A DNA stretch of 64,000 nucleotides from Nitrososphaerota archaeon (GCA_029785825.1 JAFLYY010000001.1:496001-560000); one strand, 5' to 3'; positions 36,098 to 43,685 are shown, counted from the stretch's first letter. Made by a program: numbers and translations. Notes: a model not told the origin generated them from the sequence alone.

Positions 36098-36280
36098 GCC
36101 CCCGAAAGAACCCACGACGAACCGGGGGCGCGAAAGGGGCGTGCAAGGAGAACGACGGCAAGGCCCCACAGACGAAGGCGCCTCGAGGGCTTCCCCGACA
36201 GCGTGGAGGGGCTGGCTGCTAGAGTGCAGGCGATGCACAGTGAAGCTGGAATTCAAATCCGGGCGACCTCGCATTGGGTT

Positions 36281-36336
36281 CTCCCTCTCGTTTGTGACTG
36301 CATGCCCGTGCGCCTGTATCTCCGCGTGCGTGTGAG
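36281..36336 (+). repeat. Degenerate outer copy of the element terminal repeat
   Basis: Just outside the left target duplication, CTCCCTCTCGTTTGTG (36281-36296) matches the terminal CTCTCTCTCTCGTTTGTG of the inner repeat, followed by shared words (TGCGCCTG, GTGCGTGTG) and a GAGAGA end. It looks like a decayed terminal repeat left by an earlier insertion at the same tRNA. Confidence 0.5.
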
Positions 36337-36352
36337 AGAAGAAGCGAGTGCG
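36337..36352 (+). repeat. Target site duplication, left copy
   Basis: AGAAGAAGCGAGTGCG immediately precedes the left terminal inverted repeat and recurs in the same orientation directly after the right one (46366-46381). Because the repeat end is a CT/GA dinucleotide run, the exact length is ambiguous by two to four bases (14-19). About 14-16 bp fits casposase target duplications. Confidence 0.85.
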
Positions 36353-36484
36353 CTCTCTCTCTCGTTTGTGCCTGTACCTGTTCCTGCCTGCGCCTGCCCG
36401 TGTGCGTGTGTGTGCCCGCGCGAGAGAGACCGAGAGAGACCGCCTGAGAGAGCCCGGGAGGGCGCGTGAGTGTGCATGAAGAGA
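36353..36484 (+). repeat. Left terminal inverted repeat (~132 bp)
   Basis: Runs from CTCTCTCTCTCG to CATGAAGAGA and matches the reverse complement of 46236-46365 with only a few differences: one CT unit, a 2-bp GA indel near 36425 and single substitutions. The outer part is purine/pyrimidine-alternating and G+C-rich. Confidence 0.92.
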
Positions 36485-36492
36485 AACTAAAC

Positions 36493-36648
36493 TTACTTGA
36501 CCTTTCGAACGTGAAACGTGGAATCAGACACGACGATTCCCACTGTGGAACCCTCAGAAAGGCTCAAGGCTCTACACACCTCCTTGGGTATAGTCATCCG
36601 CAAACTGTTTCCAACCTTCACGACTTTTACTTCGAATTCTACCGGCAC
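36493..36648 (-). CDS. AbrB/MazE-type DNA-binding protein (51 aa)
   Basis: A short frame from GTG 36648 to TAA 36493. It shows the SpoVT/AbrB swapped-hairpin pattern: KVVKVGNSLRMTIPKEVCRA, LSLSEGSTVGIVV, then a short strand HVRKVK. A single such domain acts as a dimeric transcription factor or antitoxin; no toxin gene is adjacent. It starts 5 bp from a palindromic region shared with the divergent methyltransferase gene and probably regulates both. Confidence 0.8.
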   Translation of the reverse strand: MPVEFEVKVVKVGNSLRMTIPKEVCRALSLSEGSTVGIVVSDSTFHVRKVK

Positions 36649-36652
36649 TAAC

Positions 36653-36706
36653 GTGTATCCAAGGGATATACACTTAAGTATATGTATATCCGTAGGATAT
36701 ACATAT
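36653..36706. promoter_or_regulatory. Palindromic operator region between abrB-like and methyltransferase genes
   Basis: ATATGTATATCC-GTA-GGATATACATAT (36680-36706) is a perfect 12-bp inverted repeat. A related imperfect site, GTGTATCCAAGGGATATACAC, lies at 36653-36673. Two related palindromes in a divergent regulatory region next to an AbrB-like gene suggest an autoregulated switch controlling methyltransferase expression. The A/T-rich core may also supply the TATA boxes. Confidence 0.65.
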
Positions 36707-36800
36707 TGGGGAACGTTACACTTTCAGAAACAGGTAAGCGATGTTCCCTTGTTAGCAGGGAGACGCTTAAAGCACCTGAAGGCTTGGTGAATCGACGTCA

Positions 36801-38156
36801 ATGAAACAGGCCGTAAGCTTGTTCACGGGTGGTGCGATTGGAGATACTGGTTTTCGAGCCGCAGGTTACACTTACACGACTATGTGCGAAATCGATGCCG
36901 ACCGGGCTCAACTTGCAAAGTTGAATTTCCCGGACACTAAGGTAATCTCGCAAAACATATGGGAGTGCAAGAATGAATTCGTCGATGTCACAAGGAAAAC
37001 CTTGGGCCCTGGCGAGAACCCGTTTCTTGCGGTGTGCACTGCCCCTTGTCAAGGGATGTCGAAGAGTGGTCAAGGAACACTTCTTCGAAGGATACGAGAG
37101 GGGAAGCGGCCAAAGCTTGACCCAAGAAATCGGCTTATCCTTCCTGCGCTCGAAATCATCTCTGCGCTGAAACCTCAGTTCGTCGTCTTTGAGAACGTCT
37201 GCGAGATGCGTAACACGGTGATCGAAGTCGAAAATGGCGAAGCAGGATTGATTCTAGACGTAATCAGAAAGGCGTTAGGGCGGACTTACTCGGGAGAAGC
37301 CTACGATGTGGAATTCGCGGACTACGGAATTCCTGAGCGCCGAAAGCGACTGATTACTATCTACACCAGAGACGAGAATGCTGCTGCAGCTTACGAACGA
37401 GGTGTATCGCTATTGCCCGCTCCGACCCACTCGGCAAAACCCAAGCCTGGACTTGGGCATTGGATTACAGCGAAGGATGTCCTATCGCGATTCCCCCAGC
37501 TTGATGCAAAGGGCGAAGACACTGCTTCAGACAAGACTATTCCCTTCCATAGAGTAGCGGTAATGGACCCCAAGAAGTACAACTGGATCAAGTACGCGCC
37601 CCCAGGTGCATCTGCATTTGACAACCAATGCATCAATCCATCATGCATGTATCAACTCAATAGGGCTCATGGGGCAGAACGGAATCATGAGGGTATCAAT
37701 CAAGCGAAGAAGGACACTCCTTTGTATTGCGAGAAGTGTGGTAGTCTCCTCCCTAGGCCTTACACCATTGGGGTCGACGGCAAGATGCGAATAATGTCTG
37801 GTTACACAAGCGCATACAAACGAATGGAGCCCGACCTTCCAGTCCCAGCGCTGACTCGTAATCTCTTCTATGTCTCATCTGACAACAAGGTGCATCCTTT
37901 CCAGAACAGGGTTCTCTCCCTAGCAGAAGCGCTTGTAATCCATACTATTGCTGACTATCATTACTCTTGGGGACCTTTCAGAAGCAGACAAGGGAGGATT
38001 TCAGATGCTGCGCCTGATACCCTCATAGCCGATGTTATCGGCGAAAGCGTGCCGCCCAGATTCTTCGAACTTCTTGGTCGACACCTCTTGAACCTTAGCG
38101 AAGGTCAAACAAGTTTGGTGCGAAGAAGCAAAATAACACAGTCGAAGCTGAGCTAA
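36801..38156 (+). CDS. DNA (cytosine-5)-methyltransferase
   Basis: 451 residues. C5-methyltransferase motifs in order: I SLFTGGAIGDTGFRAAGY (residues ~5-22), IV TAPCQGMS with the catalytic Cys of PCQ, VI VFENV, VIII PERRKRL. A four-Cys zinc ribbon (CINPSC ... CEKCG) is inserted near residues 274-316, close to the target-recognition region, and a late motif VIII-X part follows. It methylates cytosine in a specific DNA site, protecting against the nuclease encoded convergently one base downstream. It is A+T-richer than host genes. Confidence 0.93.
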   Translation: MKQAVSLFTGGAIGDTGFRAAGYTYTTMCEIDADRAQLAKLNFPDTKVISQNIWECKNEFVDVTRKTLGPGENPFLAVCTAPCQGMSKSGQGTLLRRIREGKRPKLDPRNRLILPALEIISALKPQFVVFENVCEMRNTVIEVENGEAGLILDVIRKALGRTYSGEAYDVEFADYGIPERRKRLITIYTRDENAAAAYERGVSLLPAPTHSAKPKPGLGHWITAKDVLSRFPQLDAKGEDTASDKTIPFHRVAVMDPKKYNWIKYAPPGASAFDNQCINPSCMYQLNRAHGAERNHEGINQAKKDTPLYCEKCGSLLPRPYTIGVDGKMRIMSGYTSAYKRMEPDLPVPALTRNLFYVSSDNKVHPFQNRVLSLAEALVIHTIADYHYSWGPFRSRQGRISDAAPDTLIADVIGESVPPRFFELLGRHLLNLSEGQTSLVRRSKITQSKLS

Positions 38157-38157
38157 C

Positions 38158-39210
38158 TCAAACAGGCACAGGCTTCGGAACTCCAAACACTTCGGAAAGA
38201 GGCTTGAGATAGAAATCGTCTTTCGGCAGCACCATCCAGCCTTCGCCCATTCTCTTAACGCCGCTCCTCTTCATTACGGAGACGCTCGTAGCATGGCTGT
38301 CCTCTCTGGGAACGACCATATTGCCCCAATCGTCAACAGTCAGGTCATTCCGATAGAAGGCGGCGAGGAATGTGGGCAATGTTTCTACGAAGTCCCAATA
38401 CACACCAAGTAGACTCTTGGTCTCGCGATGATGAGCCTTCCACTCTGCGCTGACGAGCCCCGTCTCGATTCTTGACATGCCGATTGCCGGCTTTGGTTTG
38501 ATGCTCGCCACGGGAGTGTTCCCGCAAGTCGCTTTGACTTCGACTCCCCCGTAAGGATATGGACTCCAGTACCTCTTGTCTGTGTTAATCTTACCTCTCG
38601 AATCAGTTAGCTTCTTCAAGTATGTCCTGCTCTCGGGAGTGAGAGCACAAAGGTCTGGGTAGCCGTCTTGGTTCTGATTCTTCAGGAATTTGTCCCTGTG
38701 CGCCAGTAATACCTGTTTTGCGAAGATTTCGCCCATTAAAGCACTCAGGTTCCTGAGACCTAGCAACTCGAAGAGGTCGAACTCATACAGCGAAGAGAAA
38801 ACCTGCAGTCTTTCCGTAACCCTGCTAGCGCCGATAAGGCAATTCTTTATTGTGGTGGCGTCCAGACCCCATCTAGCCGCTGAGTTCTGAGTATACAGCA
38901 ATTCGGATGAAGATCGCGAACTGTTTACGTTGAACTCAATGGAATTCCGCTTTGAACTTCCAGACTTTCCCCCTTGGTGGATGTCGAGTGCGGCCTCAGC
39001 CAAGACATACTCTGTCATCGAATTCTCGTCGAGGAACCGCAGAAGTCCATCCACATCTGTGGGTATCTTCTTGGCACCTAGTCCGCTGAATCTGGACTCC
39101 CTAATCACGGACACAGTAGCTTTGACCAATAACTGAAGTAGGTTGTGTTCCTTTTCCAATATGAAGAACACGGCCGTGAAGACCGGTCTCTTGAGCATTT
39201 CGAACCACAC
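38158..39210 (-). CDS. Type II restriction endonuclease, PD-(D/E)XK fold
   Basis: 350 residues from GTG 39210 (ATG 39198 also possible). A helical N-terminal region precedes the catalytic core GYPDLCAL ... YGGVEVKATCG, a D-x(n)-E-x-K arrangement with a long spacer. The WSPYPYGGVEVKA strand matches Type II enzymes that travel with C5-methyltransferases. It faces the methyltransferase tail to tail and is divergent from vsr. Recognition site unknown. Confidence 0.8.
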   Translation of the reverse strand: MWFEMLKRPVFTAVFFILEKEHNLLQLLVKATVSVIRESRFSGLGAKKIPTDVDGLLRFLDENSMTEYVLAEAALDIHQGGKSGSSKRNSIEFNVNSSRSSSELLYTQNSAARWGLDATTIKNCLIGASRVTERLQVFSSLYEFDLFELLGLRNLSALMGEIFAKQVLLAHRDKFLKNQNQDGYPDLCALTPESRTYLKKLTDSRGKINTDKRYWSPYPYGGVEVKATCGNTPVASIKPKPAIGMSRIETGLVSAEWKAHHRETKSLLGVYWDFVETLPTFLAAFYRNDLTVDDWGNMVVPREDSHATSVSVMKRSGVKRMGEGWMVLPKDDFYLKPLSEVFGVPKPVPV

Positions 39211-39283
39211 AGAAAGCCTGCAAGCGCGTGGTACACAGTATAATGTCGTGAATTAATAGGCCGAAGTGCCATGTGAGCCTCGT

Positions 39284-39724
39284 ATGGAACCGAAAAGGCG
39301 TGACATCTTCTCACCTGAAAAGCGAAGCGATGTCATGTCTAGGATAAGGGGCAAGTACAGCAGGCTGGATATTAGGATGAAGAAAATCCTCGCCAAATCG
39401 GGTTTGAGATATCAGATGTATCCGAACCTTTTCGGAAAGCCCGACTTCTTAGTGGAGGACCGAATTGCCGTCTTTTGCGATAGCAGTTTTTGGCATGGTA
39501 AGAATTGGGGCCGACTACGCCGCAAACTGCTGTTGGGTCGTAATTCCGATTATTGGGTTTCGCATATCAATGCAAACAGGCAGAGAGATCGCCGTGTAAC
39601 GGCGGAGTTGAGAAAGAGAGGTTTCAAGGTAGTCAGGTTTTGGGATGTTGATATCCAGAAGACGCCGAACTCAGTAGTGGGCAAGTTACATAGCGAATCA
39701 GAGCTTATTGAGGGGCATAGTTGA
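39284..39724 (+). CDS. vsr: Very short patch repair endonuclease (Vsr)
   Basis: 146 residues from ATG 39284 (GTG 39266 in frame). Vsr signatures: FSPEKRSDVMSRIRGKYS at the start, SGLRYQMYPNLFGKPDFL, RIAVFCDSSFWHG with catalytic Asp/His region, then YWVSHINANRQRDRRV and a late VVRFWDVDI. Vsr nicks T:G mismatches produced when 5-methylcytosine deaminates, so it protects genomes that carry C5-methylation. Its presence next to a C5-methyltransferase is the classical context. Confidence 0.9.
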   Translation: MEPKRRDIFSPEKRSDVMSRIRGKYSRLDIRMKKILAKSGLRYQMYPNLFGKPDFLVEDRIAVFCDSSFWHGKNWGRLRRKLLLGRNSDYWVSHINANRQRDRRVTAELRKRGFKVVRFWDVDIQKTPNSVVGKLHSESELIEGHS

Positions 39725-39736
39725 TGCATTGATTCA

Positions 39737-40441
39737 TTGCCAATTGACGACCGCTTCCTGAGAGTCAACAGTGGCCTGAACCCAAGTGACCGCGTATATC
39801 TCATTGACTCGGGACGATTGGCAAGACTTCAAAGGAAAGGCAAGGTAGTGTGTTACACATGTGGAAAGGCAATAGTGCAAGGTGAGTGGGTTGTTCTCAA
39901 ACAGGGTAATCGTAGCGGGAAAGTGCGCCATCTAGCTTGTGCGTCAAAGGTTGGGTTGGTCAACCTGCCAAATCCTAGGGTTTATGACGTAAGATCGCCC
40001 AAGCAAAATAGCAAAGGCTGGTTGTGCGTAAGTAAGCCCGGAAATCTGAGGAAGATGAAGGGCATGGGAATTTACGGCGTCAGCAAGCGCGATGCAAGCA
40101 GGTTGAACCTAATTCGTCCGGGCGATGACCTATTTGTGTTCGCCCCAGGAGATATCGCCAAGGTCATTGGTCACTGCCGAGTCCAGTCTAGCATCTATCA
40201 GACTGACAGGCTAGACTCGTACAAGTACCCCTATCGTATCAGAGTGAAGTTCCTTTGGGATGCCGAGAAACATCCAGACCTAGGGGTAACCTTGCCGTGG
40301 AGTATCGGTGACGACCTGAGGATTGAACCCAACTTCTCGCTCCGCGCCTTGTTCCAACTTACACCCAAGGCCAAATCAGACCTTCTTTCAGAGATTTATC
40401 GGGATGACCGCTTGGATAGGAAGAGAAGTGAATCCAACTAA
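39737..40441 (+). CDS. EVE-domain protein with N-terminal zinc knuckle, possible modified-base reader
   Basis: 234 residues from TTG 39737. An N-terminal Cys/His site (CYTCGKAI ... RHLACAS, residues ~39-69) precedes an EVE/PUA-like domain (residues ~92-200): GWLCVSKPGNLRKMKGMGIYGV, RPGDDLFVFAPGDIAKVIG, and YPYRIRVKFLW. EVE domains bind modified cytosines and are common in restriction systems. It directly follows vsr (12 bp). No nuclease domain is visible, so it may work with the neighbouring enzyme or act as a sensor. Confidence 0.72.
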   Translation: MPIDDRFLRVNSGLNPSDRVYLIDSGRLARLQRKGKVVCYTCGKAIVQGEWVVLKQGNRSGKVRHLACASKVGLVNLPNPRVYDVRSPKQNSKGWLCVSKPGNLRKMKGMGIYGVSKRDASRLNLIRPGDDLFVFAPGDIAKVIGHCRVQSSIYQTDRLDSYKYPYRIRVKFLWDAEKHPDLGVTLPWSIGDDLRIEPNFSLRALFQLTPKAKSDLLSEIYRDDRLDRKRSESN

Positions 40442-41170
40442 TCACTGGAAGAATTGCCTGGTCTTCTCGTAAAGTCTGACTGACCCGGTTTCCTCTAGGC
40501 GCTTCTTCTGATACCAAAGCGTGGATTTAGCCATCCCGAGCTCACGATGCGACTTCGTGAGGATCATCTCCTTTACAGTGTCCTTCTCGAACGCCTCTTT
40601 GACCTTGACTGGCCTCAGCACGAACTCCATGTTCTGGTTCCTCCCTAGGAGGAAATTAGCGAACCTCCGCGTGTTCTGGATGATCTCCTCTAGCTTCAGG
40701 CCGAGCTTGAAGTTCATGAAGAGCAGGCTGATCGTCCTCTGAGACAACATGGCTTCGTAAGTATCAGTCAGGAAGTGGTTCCTGTCCTTGGCATTGAGTT
40801 GTTCCAAGGTCTGAATCACCGCATAATCTGAGTTGGTCCGCCACAGCTCCATCAAGTCGTAGACTAGCCCCCTGCTGTTCCCCATCGCGTGGACGAAGGG
40901 GATGGAGTTGTCCAAGCCCATGGCGTTGGTCGCCCGCCTGACGTAGGTCTGCAGGAGGGCATAGGAGTAGTTCATCAGCGCGTTGACGAAGTCAGGAGCT
41001 TTCTGGTTGTGCTCGGTGCTGGTTCTGCCCCTGAACTCGAACCCAAGCTTGTTGGACACTCTCTGAATCTGCCTGAAGTATTCAATCGCATACCCTGCTT
41101 CGTGGCCTCTGAGGTAGTCCATGTCGCCGAGCCTTGATTGTGTGAAAGGAGGGATGACTGGAACCCTCAC
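40442..41170 (-). CDS. cas1: Casposase-like Cas1, C-terminal part (after amber codon)
   Basis: 242 residues, in the same frame as 41207-41566 and separated from it by one TAG and eleven sense codons. It contains the Cas1 catalytic alpha-domain: GHEAGYAIEYF (metal-binding Glu), PFVHAMGNSRGLVYDL (His and the Asp/Glu segment), and a C-terminal helix-turn-helix-like tail (HRELGMAKSTLWYQKKRLEETG). That tail distinguishes casposases from CRISPR Cas1. GTG at 41170 could start this piece separately. Combined length would be ~374 residues, normal for casposases. Confidence 0.85.
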   Translation of the reverse strand: MRVPVIPPFTQSRLGDMDYLRGHEAGYAIEYFRQIQRVSNKLGFEFRGRTSTEHNQKAPDFVNALMNYSYALLQTYVRRATNAMGLDNSIPFVHAMGNSRGLVYDLMELWRTNSDYAVIQTLEQLNAKDRNHFLTDTYEAMLSQRTISLLFMNFKLGLKLEEIIQNTRRFANFLLGRNQNMEFVLRPVKVKEAFEKDTVKEMILTKSHRELGMAKSTLWYQKKRLEETGSVRLYEKTRQFFQ

Positions 41171-41206
41171 GGGGTGGTTCTTGGCGAGGCTGCTGAGGAA
41201 CTCCTG

Positions 41207-41566
41207 CTATCGCTTTTCCTTTGCTTCTATGATGGACCTGGCGATCTTCAGGCGTTTGCCCTGGTCAAGGTAGCTCTGATACTGTGCGACCCTCAACTCG
41301 TTTGAGGTAGGCTCGTCAGGAAGAAGCTGTGCCAGCACGTTCCCCTTCCAGTTCAGGACTGTCACGCTAACGTTGTGGACGACAAGCCAGTTGATTGCAG
41401 CCAAGGAAATCCAGCCCTGGCCCCGCTGAATTACGATGCTGTCGTATGGGATCTCTCTCGGCCTGAACTCCTCGATGACCTTCTCGTCCTTCCTGTCCAT
41501 GACGACCAAGGAGTGATCTTTGATGCTCAGGCTGACGACTTCGGTGTCTATGTATAATGGCCGCAC
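41207..41566 (-). CDS. cas1: Casposase-like Cas1, N-terminal part (ends in TAG)
   Basis: 119 residues from GTG 41564-41566. It is the Cas1 N-terminal beta-domain: MRPLYIDTEVVSLSIKDHSL, IPYDSIVIQRGQGWISLAAINWLVVHN, VTVLNWKG, followed by the first helix of the catalytic domain (NELRVAQYQSYLDQGKRLKIARSII). The frame stops at TAG 41207-41209 and continues without shift into the catalytic domain. Nonsense mutation, split protein or read-through are possible. It begins 3 bp after the stop of the upstream 158-residue gene. Confidence 0.85.
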   Translation of the reverse strand: MRPLYIDTEVVSLSIKDHSLVVMDRKDEKVIEEFRPREIPYDSIVIQRGQGWISLAAINWLVVHNVSVTVLNWKGNVLAQLLPDEPTSNELRVAQYQSYLDQGKRLKIARSIIEAKEKR

Positions 41567-41569
41567 GAC

Positions 41570-42046
41570 TCAAGACCTCTCGTCATCACGCATGGACATT
41601 CGTGTGTGTGACCGAGGGCGCTTTACCCCCAATGGCCTCAGAACACCAACGCCGCCCATCTCATCAAACCGCCTTCGCATTTGAGGACGCAGCTTGTAGA
41701 CCCCAAACTTGGTCATAACAATTGTAGGTTCGTCCAGCTCCGACAGAATCTTACGATACTGACCCGCCGTGATGGATTCTGGTCTCTTGGCCAGTTTCAA
41801 CTCCTGCACGAGGGCGACTTTCGCTGGGTCACTCTGGCAAAGCTCCTTGAGATTCCTGGTGAGCGACAGTGAGTAAAGACCCGTTACTTGCATAAGCTCT
41901 TTGTAGGTCATGAAATCGAATTCCTTTTCTTCGTAAAGAGACTTGAGTATTTTGTATTGGCTTTGGGACTTGACGAAATCAATGTATCTGTTCCAGTCGC
42001 TAGGCTTCCAGCCAACTTTTTTCATCGGATGATACTGGTAGTCCAA
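41570..42046 (-). CDS. Helix-turn-helix-like protein upstream of cas1 (158 aa)
   Basis: It ends 3 bp before the cas1 GTG, so the two are in one operon. A central MTYKELMQVTGLYSLSLTRNLKELC and a following strand pattern (ESITAGQYRKILSELDEPTIVMTKFGVYKL) suggest a winged helix. The C-terminus is Arg-rich. It may be a regulator or a transposition accessory protein. No family is recognised. Confidence 0.6.
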   Translation of the reverse strand: MDYQYHPMKKVGWKPSDWNRYIDFVKSQSQYKILKSLYEEKEFDFMTYKELMQVTGLYSLSLTRNLKELCQSDPAKVALVQELKLAKRPESITAGQYRKILSELDEPTIVMTKFGVYKLRPQMRRRFDEMGGVGVLRPLGVKRPRSHTRMSMRDDERS

Positions 42047-42091
42047 TAAACTATCTATCGTTTAGCCATTTGGGCCCTTCCTACATTCACA

Positions 42092-42355
42092 ATGGCTAAA
42101 GTGAATGCAGAAACAGAACCTGACCCAGCTGCCGGATTCTTATCGGTGGCGGCCAGGAAACGGAAGTATCTCATCGACGATATCGTCGAGGAACTGAGAA
42201 AACACAGGCTGAGAGACCTGGACGAGACCAACCCCAGGGACCTCAAGAAAGTCATCGCCATCGTCCAGGACATGCACCCAGAGTCGAACTACTACAAGTG
42301 TAGAGAATATTCGATTGTGGCGATCAGGATATGGAAGAAGAACAGAAGGAAGTAG
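42092..42355 (+). CDS. Hypothetical protein (87 aa)
   Basis: ATG 42092. Basic and helical (KRKYLIDDIVEELRKHRL, then IWKKNRRK). It is divergent from the cas1 operon and overlaps the next gene by 25 bp. Family unknown; a nucleic-acid-binding role is plausible from charge only. Confidence 0.55.
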   Translation: MAKVNAETEPDPAAGFLSVAARKRKYLIDDIVEELRKHRLRDLDETNPRDLKKVIAIVQDMHPESNYYKCREYSIVAIRIWKKNRRK

Positions 42356-42672
42356 ACGCCACCCTGGACAGCTTCGCGGGCTCGGGGGTGGAGATCCCAC
42401 AAGCCCACTGGGTCATCCAGGAGAACCTCTGGTTCATCGGCTCCATGGCCAAGAAGGTGCGCAAGGGAGAATGGACAATCAATGAGGTGCGGGAGTTCCT
42501 CGAAAGCAGAGGATACAAACGCGAGACCGTGAACAGGTTTGTCCGCGCGGTGACGCTACAGCTCAGGGAGGCAGTAGACAGCGTCACCAAGGATTTCCCT
42601 CCGCGCAAGAAGGTGGGGAGGAGCGAGGGAGCCATGAGCCCCGAGGAGGTCGAGAAGATCAAAGACCCTTGA
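42331..42672 (+). CDS. Hypothetical protein (113 aa), apparent frameshift at 3' end
   Basis: ATG 42331. A soluble helical domain (KKVRKGEWTINEVREFLESRGYKRETVNRF, then LQLREAVDSVTKD). The frame ends CCT TGA; reading one base later (CTT GAG) continues for about 71 codons in a Lys/Ser/Thr-rich tail to 42883. The protein may therefore be ~184 residues, made by frameshifting or broken by a single-base error. Confidence 0.55.
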   Translation: MEEEQKEVDATLDSFAGSGVEIPQAHWVIQENLWFIGSMAKKVRKGEWTINEVREFLESRGYKRETVNRFVRAVTLQLREAVDSVTKDFPPRKKVGRSEGAMSPEEVEKIKDP

Positions 42673-42883
42673 GGCCCGCAGGCTAGCCAAGGAGTATCTG
42701 GACCAGACGGAAGCTCCCTCCAAGGAGGCAGACACGACATCCTCTGCAAGTTCAGTCGGGACTGCCTCCACCAAGGGGACCGACTCCACTAAGAATGAAG
42801 ACCACGCCACCAAGAAGACGAAGGAGCGCACCAAGCCAGCTCCCAAGGGGAAGGCTGCGACCACCCGCCATGACAAACATTGA
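42668..42883 (+). other. Open tail in +1 frame of the preceding gene (Lys/Ser/Thr-rich)
   Basis: Starts in the +1 frame at the CTT of CCCTTGA. It encodes a polar tail (EARRLAKEYLDQTEAPSKEA, then KKTKERTKPAPKGKAATT) with no start codon of its own and ends at TGA 42883, overlapping the next gene by 14 bp. Codon composition suggests it is translated. Confidence 0.45.
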
Positions 42884-43220
42884 CGACTTCAAACGGGAAG
42901 CCAGGGACAAGATTGACGGGCTCATCAGCGAGCCTTTTCCAGATGCCCTTCCCGAGCTAGAGCGGTTCTTCGGTGGCCCGTCTGGAGTGCTCACCCGCAA
43001 GCAGGTGGTATGGTTCGAGATGTATTGGCGCGAATATGGGACGGCCAAGACCAACGAGAGGGAAATCTGGGAAGCTCTGCAGAGGACTCCTGAGAGGCAG
43101 AGGTTTGCCAAGAGGAGACCAACAATCAGGAGAGAAGTGGTAAGGATCTTCGGCCACAAGGTGGTGCGCTACAGAGACATGCGGACTGGTCGCTGGGTGA
43201 GAAGGCAAAGGAGGAGATAG
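42870..43220 (+). CDS. Hypothetical protein (116 aa)
   Basis: ATG 42870 (MTNIDDFKREARDKI). Acidic-helical N-terminal half, then a basic C-terminal end (GHKVVRYRDMRTGRWVRRQRRR). The FGGPSGVLTRKQVVWFEMYWREYGTA segment might be structural. Unrecognised family; typical of archaeal virus or plasmid gene sets. Confidence 0.6.
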   Translation: MTNIDDFKREARDKIDGLISEPFPDALPELERFFGGPSGVLTRKQVVWFEMYWREYGTAKTNEREIWEALQRTPERQRFAKRRPTIRREVVRIFGHKVVRYRDMRTGRWVRRQRRR

Positions 43221-43259
43221 AGTCTGAGACGGACCTATTTCGCCAGGCAGAACGAGGCA

Positions 43260-43685
43260 ATGCTCGACCATGATTCTGATTCCTCTTTTCGGGTCTTTCT
43301 CTCAAGGCTGTATCTGGTGCTCCCACTCGTCACCAAGATTGTTATCGTTGCAGAAAGGCCCCACCATTATCATACATTCCTCCGGCTCAAGAAGAAACAG
43401 ACCTGGGCAAACATCTCGGCTTTGCAGACATTCCTCGGGAGCGACAAGTCGCGGGAGCTGGCCAACATGAGCCGTATCCTTGCTGGAGCGACTTATCCCA
43501 TTCTGTTGATTGAGTATGGCCACAGAGTCCCCCACTGGAGGAGGGCCGACATCATGTGCAGTTGCCCGAGGGTTTGGAAGCGGAAGAAGCTCGGGAACTG
43601 CCGCCACCTCGCTCAGGTAAAGGGGCATAGAATGAAGTGGGGCTTCATTTCGACAAGACTGAAGGAAGTAGGAGTGAAAATGTAA
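43260..43685 (+). CDS. Hypothetical protein (141 aa)
   Basis: ATG 43260. Mixed alpha/beta, with HHYHTFLRLKK and HRVPHWRRADIMCSCPRVWKRKKLGNCRHL. The CSC and later Cys/His residues suggest a possible zinc site. The stop TAA overlaps the ATG of the next gene (TAATG). No family recognised. Confidence 0.5.
   Translation: MLDHDSDSSFRVFLSRLYLVLPLVTKIVIVAERPHHYHTFLRLKKKQTWANISALQTFLGSDKSRELANMSRILAGATYPILLIEYGHRVPHWRRADIMCSCPRVWKRKKLGNCRHLAQVKGHRMKWGFISTRLKEVGVKM

Noticed and set aside
36200-36272. Complete tRNA on the plus strand left of the element
   Set aside because: Only a T-arm/3'-end-like sequence is visible; canonical T-stem pairing fails and no matching acceptor 5' half is found.
36466-36651. 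Plus-strand 61-aa frame over the AbrB-like gene
   Set aside because: The opposite strand encodes a recognisable AbrB-type fold; the plus frame has no family pattern.
41207-41209. TAG as pyrrolysine codon
   Set aside because: TAG ends many ordinary genes in the window, and no pyl genes or PYLIS-like structure are visible; nonsense mutation is simpler.
40442-41566. Cas1 as part of a CRISPR-Cas locus
   Set aside because: No direct-repeat array, leader, Cas2, Cas4 or effector gene is present, and the Cas1 has a casposase-type HTH tail within terminal repeats.
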